In this document: positions 7,776 to 14,960 of the stretch, piece after piece | Layout: each line of letters opens with the position of its first letter | How positions within the stretch are numbered: position 1 is the stretch's first letter | Source: Anaerolineae bacterium | GTDB taxonomy: Bacteria; Chloroflexota; Anaerolineae; Anaerolineales; UBA11858 | NCBI GenBank assembly: GCA_011176615.1 | Contig: DUEG01000014.1 | Span: 1-45,642 of the forward strand | DNA length: 45,642 bases | Direction: 5' to 3' | The notes under the pieces: generated by a model | Told to the model about the DNA's origin: nothing | The model's input: the letters and a program-made list of their open reading frames with translations, nothing else | Database searches by the model: none | Program-made: the position numbers and the translations under genes

Positions 7776-9335
7776 GTGGAGCGATTTATGAGTTTTCTTG
7801 ATAACAATTTACTGACATTGATTTTGTTTTTTCCAGTGGCATCTTCATTGGTCTTACTTTTTCTTCCCGGCAAAGAGAAAAAGTTAATTCGCTGGGTTGC
7901 CTTGTTGGCGAGCCTAGTTCCTCTTATTTTGTCTATTATTTTATGGCTGAACTTTAAAACGGGAATAAAAGGATTTCAATTCGAGGAACATTATGTCTGG
8001 TATAGCGCGATTAACTCGTCTTACCATCTTGGGATTGACGGGATTTCGCTTACGATGGTGTTATTGACTACGTTGCTTATACCAATTGCAATCTTGGCAT
8101 CCTTCAACATTGAGGAAAATGTCAAGGCTTATATGGTTCTGTTCCTACTATTGGAGACCGGATTGCTTGGTGTTTTCGTTTCCTTAGATTTACTTCTTTT
8201 CTTCGTTTTTTGGGAAATAGGTCTTGTCCCCATGTATTTCCTGATCAATCAATGGGGTTCAGAGAAAGGTGAACGTGAATTATGGGGTGGCATTAAGGTC
8301 AAGGCTAGAACTTATGCATCGTTTAAGTTCCTGATATACACCATGACGGGATCTTTGGGGCTTTTGCTTGCTATCCAGATGATTGGTGTTGTTTCTGGCA
8401 CTTTTGATTTACCGACGTTATTTGCAAGTTGGACGACATTGAACCAAAGTTTATTTGGTTTACCAATCGAAACTGTGAAAACAATCGCTTTTTGGGCATT
8501 TACAATCGCTTTTGCATTGAAAGTTCCTGTTTGGCCTTTTCATACGTGGCTTCCTGATGCCCACACAGAGGCGCCTACTGCAGGATCAATGATTTTGGCA
8601 GGTGTTCTGCTAAAACTTGGGGCATATGGATTTTTGCGGCTTGTTCTCCCACTATATCCGGTAGAATCCAAGCATTATGCAGGTGCGTTGGCTTTTCTTG
8701 CAACAATGTCCATCATCTTTGGGGCGTTTAGCGCTTTCGGACAGCGCGATTTCAAACGTCTCGTTGCATATTCTTCAGTGAACCACATGGGATTTGTCGT
8801 TTTAGGTATCGCAGCCGCGGCGCGGGTACAAGGGACTGAGAATGCTGTAATTGCTCTTAATGGTGCAGTATTACAAATGTTCAATCATGGTATATCTGCA
8901 GCAGGGATGTTCTTTTTGGTCGGTGTGATTTATTCCAGGACTCATACACGGAACCTGGATGATTATGGCGGTTTGTTTACCTTGGTTCCTGTTTATGGTG
9001 GCATATTAATCTTTACGTCTATGGGCGCCCTTGGATTACCTGGTTTGAATGGGTTTGTTTCCGAGTTTCTGGTTGTCAGAGGATCCTGGCCAATCTTCTC
9101 GGTTTATACAGCCTTTGCAATGGTTGGTTTGTTATTTACAGGTGCGTATGTTCTCAAAGGAATTAAACAAGTCCTGCATGGTCCTTTAAATGAAAAATGG
9201 ATTGGACATTTATCTGAAATAAGTGCACGGGAGGTAATCGTTATTGCACCTTTGATGGTGATCATGCTGTGGATTGGTGTTTGGCCGGCATGGATTTTAA
9301 ATGTTATCAATCGTGCTGTAGAGGTGTTATTCTAG
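7776..9335 (+). CDS. nuoM: NADH-quinone oxidoreductase subunit M (first copy)
   Basis: Antiporter-like proton-pumping subunit. Numbered from the GTG at 7776, the essential charges are intact: E147 in TM5 (FWEIGLVPMY), K249 in TM7 (ALKVPVWPFH), K280 in TM8 (GVLLKLG) and the TM12 Glu in GFVSEF. An insert of about 20 residues, rich in Lys, Arg and Gly, follows TM5 (about 161-180). The start could equally be the ATG at 7788, which has TGGAG 6 bases upstream and would give the more typical N-terminus; the difference is four residues. It is the fifth gene after nuoA and is followed by a second nuoM. Confidence 0.95.
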   Translation: MERFMSFLDNNLLTLILFFPVASSLVLLFLPGKEKKLIRWVALLASLVPLILSIILWLNFKTGIKGFQFEEHYVWYSAINSSYHLGIDGISLTMVLLTTLLIPIAILASFNIEENVKAYMVLFLLLETGLLGVFVSLDLLLFFVFWEIGLVPMYFLINQWGSEKGERELWGGIKVKARTYASFKFLIYTMTGSLGLLLAIQMIGVVSGTFDLPTLFASWTTLNQSLFGLPIETVKTIAFWAFTIAFALKVPVWPFHTWLPDAHTEAPTAGSMILAGVLLKLGAYGFLRLVLPLYPVESKHYAGALAFLATMSIIFGAFSAFGQRDFKRLVAYSSVNHMGFVVLGIAAAARVQGTENAVIALNGAVLQMFNHGISAAGMFFLVGVIYSRTHTRNLDDYGGLFTLVPVYGGILIFTSMGALGLPGLNGFVSEFLVVRGSWPIFSVYTAFAMVGLLFTGAYVLKGIKQVLHGPLNEKWIGHLSEISAREVIVIAPLMVIMLWIGVWPAWILNVINRAVEVLF

Positions 9336-9387
9336 GCAAATCGTTAAGGTAAAAATTCACAAGACCTTGACGAGTATGAGGTGAAAT

Positions 9388-10860
9388 ATGCAGTTTCCTG
9401 TCATCAGTGTTATCGTTTTTACACCAATAATTACTTCATTATTACTTTTAATAATGCCTGGAAATCGAAAAACAGAAATCCGCGTTACATCATTAGGAGC
9501 TGCAGCGCTGGATTTGTCTTTATCAATTTGGCTATATTTTTCCTATAATGTGTCTGCCGGTGGGTATCAATTTGTCGAACAGTATAACTGGCTACCTCAA
9601 TTTGGAATATCCTATCATGTAGGCGTGGATGGACTGAACACCCCCTTGGTCTTACTCACGGGTGTGGTTATGTTTACGGGTGTCCTGATTTCCTGGGGTG
9701 TAGACGATAGACCCCGAGAATTTTTTGCATTTCTGTTTATTTTGGCAACAGGTGTATTTGGCGTTTTTGTATCCTTAGATTTGTTCATGCTTTTCTTTTT
9801 CTATGAAATCGCTGTCTTTCCAATGTATCTGTTGATTTCGACTTGGGGTTGGAAAGTAACGCGTGAATACGCTGCAATGAAATTGACTTTGTACCTTTTC
9901 ATAGGCTCCGTTGTTGCTTTAATTGGCGCATTAGCAATGTATTTCAATTCTGGCTTGGGTTCATTTGACTTAATAACGCTGGAAACAGCCAACTTTTCCG
10001 TGGGATTTCAGCGGTTTTGGTTTCCGTTTGTTTTTATTGGATTCGCAGTGCTTGGTGGTCTTTTCCCTTTCCACAACTGGAGCCCTGACGGTCATGTGGC
10101 TGCACCAACAGCAGTGTCCATGTTTCACGCAGGTGTTTTGATGAAACTAGGCGCCTTTGCATCCTTGAGGATTGGTATCATGCTCCTGCCCGAGGGCGCA
10201 AAATTCTGGATGCCTACTATCATCTTGCTTACACTGGTGAATGTGGTCTATGGTGCTTTTATTGCAAGCGTTCAGACAGATTTTAAATATGTTGTCGGGT
10301 TCTCTTCGGTTTCCCATATGGGACTTGTGGCAATGGGATTTGCTACTTTGAATAGAGAAGGATTGATTGGATCGGGTGTCCAGATGTTCTCGCATGGTGT
10401 GATGACAGCACTTTTCTTTGCTGTTGTAGGAATGATCTACGATAGGGCGCATACCCGACAAATCCCTGAATTAGGAGGATTTGCCAAGAAAATGCCACTT
10501 GTAGCGGTAGCATTTATTGTTGGCGGTTTAGTATCGATGGGTATGCCAGGCTTTTCGGGATTTGTTGCGGAGTTCCCCATTTTTATGGGTGTCTGGGAAT
10601 TTAAACCATGGATTGCGATTGTAGGAGCCATTTCGATTGTGATAACGGCATCCTATATTATTCGAATTATTAGCAGCGTTTTCTTTGGGAAAATGCCAGA
10701 ATCTTATGCTGACCATATCACCGATGTGAAAGTATTGGATAAAGTGGCTCTGATATTTCTTTCTGTGCTTTTAATTGTTATAGGCGTTTTTCCTTCAATT
10801 ATGGTGCCAATGGTTGAATCGGGTGTTGAAAACATCTTGCGCCTATTAGGAGGTGCATAA
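9388..10860 (+). CDS. nuoM: NADH-quinone oxidoreductase subunit M, second copy (NuoM')
   Basis: A second full-length NuoM-type subunit (490 residues) with the family motifs GVDGLN, YEIAVFPMY (E140 in TM5), HAGVLMKLGA (K253 in TM8) and GFVAEF (TM12 Glu). The TM7 lysine is missing. The GFAVLGGLFPFH stretch has Leu at position 222 (codon 10051-10053), whereas the first NuoM, NuoL and NuoN of this operon all have Lys five residues before the PFH or PLH proline. It may be structurally incorporated but pump differently or not at all, which is inference. Its TAA abuts the GTG start of nuoN. RBS and ATG spacing at 9388 are normal (GAGGTGAAAT). Confidence 0.94.
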   Translation: MQFPVISVIVFTPIITSLLLLIMPGNRKTEIRVTSLGAAALDLSLSIWLYFSYNVSAGGYQFVEQYNWLPQFGISYHVGVDGLNTPLVLLTGVVMFTGVLISWGVDDRPREFFAFLFILATGVFGVFVSLDLFMLFFFYEIAVFPMYLLISTWGWKVTREYAAMKLTLYLFIGSVVALIGALAMYFNSGLGSFDLITLETANFSVGFQRFWFPFVFIGFAVLGGLFPFHNWSPDGHVAAPTAVSMFHAGVLMKLGAFASLRIGIMLLPEGAKFWMPTIILLTLVNVVYGAFIASVQTDFKYVVGFSSVSHMGLVAMGFATLNREGLIGSGVQMFSHGVMTALFFAVVGMIYDRAHTRQIPELGGFAKKMPLVAVAFIVGGLVSMGMPGFSGFVAEFPIFMGVWEFKPWIAIVGAISIVITASYIIRIISSVFFGKMPESYADHITDVKVLDKVALIFLSVLLIVIGVFPSIMVPMVESGVENILRLLGGA

Positions 10861-12312
10861 GTGTTCGGAAGCATTAATACATCTATGATCTTAGCAATCT
10901 TGCCTGAGATAATGCTGTTTATCCTAGCGGGTTTTGTATTTGTTTTCGACTTGGTGTGGGACGATAGCCAGCGCAGAAATCTAGGTTGGATATCAGCAGG
11001 TGGTTTTTCTCTCATTATCATGATTAGTTTGATGCTTGGTACACCGGGTAGTGATAGTGGATTGGTCTGGGGCGGCATGCTCCGCCATGATTGGCTAGGC
11101 TTTGCATTCAAGATGTTGTTCTTATTCGGGGCAACAATAACTGCATTGTTTGCTATGGATGTGGAAGATTTGGGCAAGAAAGGCGAATTTTATTTGCTTT
11201 TGATATTCTCCACATTAGGGATGACATTGATGGCGTCTTCAAGCAATTTAATTATGCTGTATCTATCTATCGAAGCGACATCACTGCCTCTTTATATTCT
11301 TGCGGGCTTTTTCAAAGACGATGATAAATCAACAGAAGCGGGATTTAAATATTTTCTGTTTGGAGCGATGGCTTCAGCCATTATGCTTTATGGGTTCAGC
11401 CTATTATACGGATTTAGCGGTACGACAGATTTAGATGCCATTGCTGGTGTGATAAAAGCAGGAGGCATGAATCCAGTTCTTCTTGTTGGTACTCTTTTAA
11501 TGATATTAGTGGGTTTTGGTTTCAAGATATCAGCAGTACCATTCCACTTTTGGGCTCCAGATGTGTATGAGGGCGCTCCAACAGTTGTTGCAGGATTTTT
11601 ATCCACCGCTTCAAAAGCTGCAGGCTTTACCGTCCTTATCCGAGTGCTTTTGACATCATATGCGCCAGCGAGCGATACTTGGATGATGGTTTTAGCAATT
11701 ATTTCTACACTCACAATGACATTGGGAAATACACTCGCACTTGCTCAAAAGAATATCAAACGCTTGTTAGCATATTCATCCATCGCACACGCTGGTTATA
11801 TACTGATTGGCGTTGTTGCTATCTCGGAACTGGGTATAACTGGTTCTATATTTTATATAATTGTCTATTTGATCACGAATCTCGCAGCCTTCGGGATTGT
11901 ATCTGTAGTCGGGCGAATTACGGGATCGGATGAGATTAGCGCTTATGATGGGTTAAGCCGTCGATCTCCTTGGTTGGGGTTAGCGATGCTTGTTGTGTTC
12001 TTATCACTTGCGGGAATGCCTCCGTTTGGAGGATTTATTGTTAAAGTTCTTGTGCTTGCATCTGCTGTAAAGGCGAAACTGTTTTGGCTGGCGTTTGTGG
12101 GTATTCTAAATTCAATTATTGGTTTGTACTACTATCTGATTGTGTTGAAACATGTATATTTGTATCGGTCAGAGAATGAGCAAGTAGAAATTCCTGTAAC
12201 AAGACCATATGCAATTGGGTTAATTGTATTAACGATTGGGATTATCTTACTTGGTGTAGTCATTTCTCCATGGTTTAATGTCTCGACAATAGCGGCAAAA
12301 GTTCTATTTTGA
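10861..12312 (+). CDS. nuoN: NADH-quinone oxidoreductase subunit N
   Basis: Antiporter-like subunit next to NuoK (483 residues). The TM5 Glu (YLSIEATSLPLY), TM7 Lys (GFGFKISAVPFHFW), TM8 Lys (STASKAAGF) and TM12 Lys (GGFIVKVLVL) are all present, so it should be pump-competent. The GTG start directly follows the stop of the second nuoM and has GGAGG about 8 bases upstream. It is the last nuo gene of the run; the ATP synthase genes follow after 89 bases with their own promoter. Confidence 0.96.
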   Translation: MFGSINTSMILAILPEIMLFILAGFVFVFDLVWDDSQRRNLGWISAGGFSLIIMISLMLGTPGSDSGLVWGGMLRHDWLGFAFKMLFLFGATITALFAMDVEDLGKKGEFYLLLIFSTLGMTLMASSSNLIMLYLSIEATSLPLYILAGFFKDDDKSTEAGFKYFLFGAMASAIMLYGFSLLYGFSGTTDLDAIAGVIKAGGMNPVLLVGTLLMILVGFGFKISAVPFHFWAPDVYEGAPTVVAGFLSTASKAAGFTVLIRVLLTSYAPASDTWMMVLAIISTLTMTLGNTLALAQKNIKRLLAYSSIAHAGYILIGVVAISELGITGSIFYIIVYLITNLAAFGIVSVVGRITGSDEISAYDGLSRRSPWLGLAMLVVFLSLAGMPPFGGFIVKVLVLASAVKAKLFWLAFVGILNSIIGLYYYLIVLKHVYLYRSENEQVEIPVTRPYAIGLIVLTIGIILLGVVISPWFNVSTIAAKVLF

Positions 12313-12362
12313 AACTGAGGATTATTGTGGATATTGATTTTGACTTTGATGCCCTGATTTTA

Positions 12363-12392
12363 TTGACGAGTGACAATACTGTATGATAAAAT
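12363..12392 (+). promoter_or_regulatory. Predicted promoter of the Fo operon
   Basis: A -35 TTGACG (12363-12368) and a -10 TAAAAT (12387-12392) are separated by 18 bases. A start 7-9 bases downstream falls at about 12399-12401, right at the ATG of the first gene (12402), which has no Shine-Dalgarno sequence. A leaderless or nearly leaderless message is therefore likely. Confidence 0.55.
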
Positions 12393-12401
12393 GCTCCAAC
12401 C

Positions 12402-12725
12402 ATGAGCCAGGAAAGACCTGAAAACGATCGGAAAAAACAAACGCTGAATTTAACAATTGCAGCAGTCGTTAGTCAGGTAGGCTGTATAACGCTCATTATA
12501 ATAATTGCAATGCTTATTGGTGGTCTCTGGTTAGATACTCAGTTTGCTACAAAACCATTATTTACTATTTTGTTAATGGTTATAAGTGTACCGATTACGC
12601 TTGTACTTATGGTTTTTGTAGTCCGAAAAGCAACTCAAAAAATGGATTTACCTAATCCAAAAAAAGTGGAAATGGACGACAATCCTGCGCAGGAGGACAA
12701 GACCCGTGGAACAGGAGCAAACTAA
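12402..12725 (+). CDS. AtpZ/AtpI-type small membrane protein
   Basis: A 107-residue protein with two hydrophobic segments (about 22-43 and 54-73) and a hydrophilic acidic tail, the usual plan of AtpI/AtpZ proteins encoded first in ATP synthase operons. In other bacteria these help c-ring assembly or Mg/Ca uptake. The GGLWLD motif between the helices supports the AtpZ branch. There is no ribosome-binding site before the ATG, and the likely transcription start lies within a few bases of it. Its last 20 bases overlap the start of atpB, so the two are translationally coupled. Confidence 0.8.
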   Translation: MSQERPENDRKKQTLNLTIAAVVSQVGCITLIIIIAMLIGGLWLDTQFATKPLFTILLMVISVPITLVLMVFVVRKATQKMDLPNPKKVEMDDNPAQEDKTRGTGAN

Positions 12726-13662
12726 GAAAAAATGGCGATGGGGCGTCAATCGATGGATTGTTCTGCTCTTAATCATTTCGAGTGTTTTCGCCGCTAAGTT
12801 ATATAAACCTGTATTGCCGCATATTCAATTGCCGGCTGAAGTAGTTGGTCATATTGGCGGTTTCGGTGTTACGAACACAATGATCGCAATGATAATTACA
12901 GATATTTTTATTCTATTAATGGCTTTCTTGGTTAGGGGCGCAACAAAAACAGGGAGCCTGATTCCAACGGGATTTTCCGGCGCGCTGGAGGCGTTTTTAG
13001 AAGCGCTCTATGGCTTAACCGAATCTACTGCTGGTAAATGGACGAAACAGATTTTCCCTTGGTTTGCATCGATAACACTTTTTGTATTAATCGCCAACTG
13101 GATGGAATTAATTCCTGGCACGGATAGCATTGGATTAATTGAACATGCTCATGGCGAAGGACACGCGATACAGAATATTGCGGGATTTGCTGCAACCTTG
13201 TTGCCAGAAAAGGGGGATTATGCATTAACCTCTTTTGTTCGTGTTTTATCAACAGACTTGAATTTTACGGTTGGGCTTGCCCTAATTTCTATGTTTATGG
13301 TTCAAGTGATGGGTTTGAAAGCGTTAGGCATTGGGTATTTATCGAAATTCTTTTACGTCAAGACAATATTTTCCAAGCCTATCTTTGGCGTTATTGATTT
13401 CGCGGTTGGAATATTGGAAATCGTTTCTGAGTTTTCAAAAATTCTCTCTTTCTCTTTCCGATTGTTTGGAAATATTTTTGCTGGATCGGTATTGTTGTTT
13501 GTGATTGGAACACTTATACCGGTTTTCGCTCAATCAATTTTCTTGATGTTGGAATTCTTTATTGGATTGATTCAAGCGCTGATTTTTGGTTTGTTAACCA
13601 TGGTATTCATGTCTCAGGCAGTCCATGGGCATGGCGATACTGAAGAAGAACACAAAAACTGA
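12706..13662 (+). CDS. atpB: ATP synthase Fo subunit a
   Basis: Membrane subunit forming the proton half-channels beside the c-ring. It has 318 residues with five to six membrane segments. The essential arginine is R252 in SFSFRLFGNIFAG, and a second conserved helix lies near the C-terminus. The GTG start at 12706 overlaps the upstream gene and has AGGAGG about 8 bases upstream (12691-12696). The N-terminus is Lys/Arg-rich before the first hydrophobic helix. The C-terminus ends in a His/Glu-rich tail. Confidence 0.95.
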   Translation: MEQEQTKKKWRWGVNRWIVLLLIISSVFAAKLYKPVLPHIQLPAEVVGHIGGFGVTNTMIAMIITDIFILLMAFLVRGATKTGSLIPTGFSGALEAFLEALYGLTESTAGKWTKQIFPWFASITLFVLIANWMELIPGTDSIGLIEHAHGEGHAIQNIAGFAATLLPEKGDYALTSFVRVLSTDLNFTVGLALISMFMVQVMGLKALGIGYLSKFFYVKTIFSKPIFGVIDFAVGILEIVSEFSKILSFSFRLFGNIFAGSVLLFVIGTLIPVFAQSIFLMLEFFIGLIQALIFGLLTMVFMSQAVHGHGDTEEEHKN

Positions 13663-13684
13663 TTTAATCATAGGTTATGATCTT

Positions 13685-13733
13685 CGGGTGGATTTTCCGC
13701 CCGGGTAAAAAATATTCGAGGCGGTTCCCCCGC
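13685..13733 (+). promoter_or_regulatory. Two small hairpins upstream of atpE
   Basis: A 7-bp stem with one G-U pair (13685-13691 with 13697-13703, 5-base loop) is followed by a 4-bp stem (13721-13724 with 13730-13733). They lie between atpB and the strong atpE ribosome-binding site GGAGG. A role in message processing or in raising expression of the c subunit is a guess. Confidence 0.35.
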
Positions 13734-13766
13734 ACAGATTGAACATAGTAGGAGGCTAAATTACAA

Positions 13767-13994
13767 ATGGAAGTTGCAGCAGCAAAACTTATCGGAGCGG
13801 GTCTGGCAATGATTGGCGCCATTGGTGCAGGCGCAGGTATCGGAATAGTAACTAGTGGTGCCGTCCAAGCGATGGGACGGAATCCAGACGTAACTGGTAC
13901 TATTCAAACAAATATGATTTTGGGGATTGCTTTCGCTGAAGCGGTGGCAATTTACTGTTTGGTCGTTGCACTCTTGATTTTGTTTGTTTTCTAA
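13767..13994 (+). CDS. atpE: ATP synthase Fo subunit c
   Basis: Rotor-ring subunit of 75 residues forming a two-helix hairpin. The glycine motif GAGAGIG (20-26), the polar loop GRNPDV (37-42) and the ion-carrying E58 in AFAEAVAIY are clear. Residues that form Na+ sites in sodium-driven rings (a TM1 Gln and Ser/Thr right after the Glu) are replaced by Ile25, Ala59 and Val60, so proton coupling is expected. The start ATG follows a good TAGGAGG at 13750-13756. Confidence 0.95.
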   Translation: MEVAAAKLIGAGLAMIGAIGAGAGIGIVTSGAVQAMGRNPDVTGTIQTNMILGIAFAEAVAIYCLVVALLILFVF

Positions 13995-14059
13995 ATCGAA
14001 TTTTGCCATTCTTGTGTATTAAAAGCCTGTGAATTTGGTAGGCTTGTAGGAGGTTTCTC

Positions 14060-14797
14060 TTGGAAAAACTGGGTCTGAATTTAGGATATTTGTTAGTTCA
14101 AATATTGAACTTCTTGATAATTTTTGTCGTACTAAGGGTATGGGTATACAAACCGGTATTAGGCTTGCTTGAAAAGAGGAAAGCAGCCATTGCACAGGGA
14201 CTTGAAGATGCTCGTGTAGCCGCAGAAGCGAGGGCAAATGCTGAAGAAGAAGCAAAAAAGATCCTTGCTGATGCCCAAGCAAAAGCCAATGAAACGGTTC
14301 GAGAATCTACTGAACGTGCTGACAAAATCAGAGAAGAAATTAAAAATGAGGCTGAAGCGGAAGCGATCAAAATTCGTGAAAGCGCTTTACAAGACGCGCA
14401 TCACGAACGGGATCGCATATTGACTGATATCCGTGGACAGATTGCTGCTTTATCGATGGCTGCAACACAAAAACTTATTGGTGCGGCATTGGATGAAAAG
14501 CGCCAGCGAGCATTGATTGATGAGTTTTTCTCAGGGGTGAAATCGGGGAAAGTTACACTCATAGACAATGTGGATTTATCAGGAGAGGCTGCTGAAGTAA
14601 CAAGTGCGTTACCATTAAGTCCTGAAGAACAGGCATTAGTAGAAAAGGACATCTTATCGGAAATTGGCGAACATGCGAGTGTAGATTTTCGCGTGGATCC
14701 GAATATTCTTGGTGGACTTGTAATTCGTGTTGGTGATAAAGTATTGGATGGTTCTGTTGCTGGGCAATTAGAGGAATTAAAACAGAATCTAGGGTAG
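14060..14797 (+). CDS. atpF: ATP synthase b subunit fused to delta C-terminal domain
   Basis: Peripheral stalk protein of 245 residues. Residues 1-30 are the membrane anchor of b, and about 31-165 are the Ala/Glu/Lys-rich coiled coil of b. Residues about 178-245 match the C-terminal domain of delta/OSCP, with a hinge TSALPLSPEE and the GGLVIRVGDKVLDGSV motif (218-233). The N-terminal six-helix domain of delta, which normally grips alpha, is absent. The start is TTG at 14060 with TAGGAGGT at 14047-14054. A 6-bp hairpin (14023-14028/14040-14045) precedes the RBS. No alpha, gamma, beta or epsilon gene follows; a terminator ends the operon at about 14926. Confidence 0.92.
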   Translation: MEKLGLNLGYLLVQILNFLIIFVVLRVWVYKPVLGLLEKRKAAIAQGLEDARVAAEARANAEEEAKKILADAQAKANETVRESTERADKIREEIKNEAEAEAIKIRESALQDAHHERDRILTDIRGQIAALSMAATQKLIGAALDEKRQRALIDEFFSGVKSGKVTLIDNVDLSGEAAEVTSALPLSPEEQALVEKDILSEIGEHASVDFRVDPNILGGLVIRVGDKVLDGSVAGQLEELKQNLG

Positions 14798-14832
14798 CGA
14801 GACACCACGGGTCTCTCTCTACATGGAGGAGC

Positions 14833-14878
14833 GAAGAAACCATACATGATTTGCTTGAATGCAAAGTATGGTTTCTTC
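14833..14878 (+). repeat. Long stem-loop downstream of the Fo operon
   Basis: A perfect 13-bp outer stem (14833-14845 with 14866-14878) encloses a 4-base bulge and a 5-bp inner stem (14850-14854 with 14861-14865) with a 6-base loop. No T-run follows it, and a separate classical terminator comes just after, so it looks like a 3' stabilising or processing element. Confidence 0.6.
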
Positions 14879-14888
14879 AGCGGATATT

Positions 14889-14926
14889 ACGCTCAAGGAT
14901 ATCGAAGGACCCTTGAGCGTTTTTAT
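14889..14926 (+). terminator. Rho-independent terminator of the Fo operon
   Basis: A 10-bp perfect stem (acgctcaagg at 14889-14898, ccttgagcgt at 14911-14920) is followed by a T-rich run from 14920. It separates the b-delta gene from murE and shows that the F1 genes do not continue from this operon. Confidence 0.85.
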
Positions 14927-14960
14927 TATCAAAATTAGACAATAGTATTTAAGGTGATAC

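Noticed and set aside
10147-10461. His/Ser-rich frame on the minus strand in the second nuoM
   Set aside because: It lies wholly inside a conserved gene on the other strand, has no promoter or RBS of its own and a composition typical of shadow frames.
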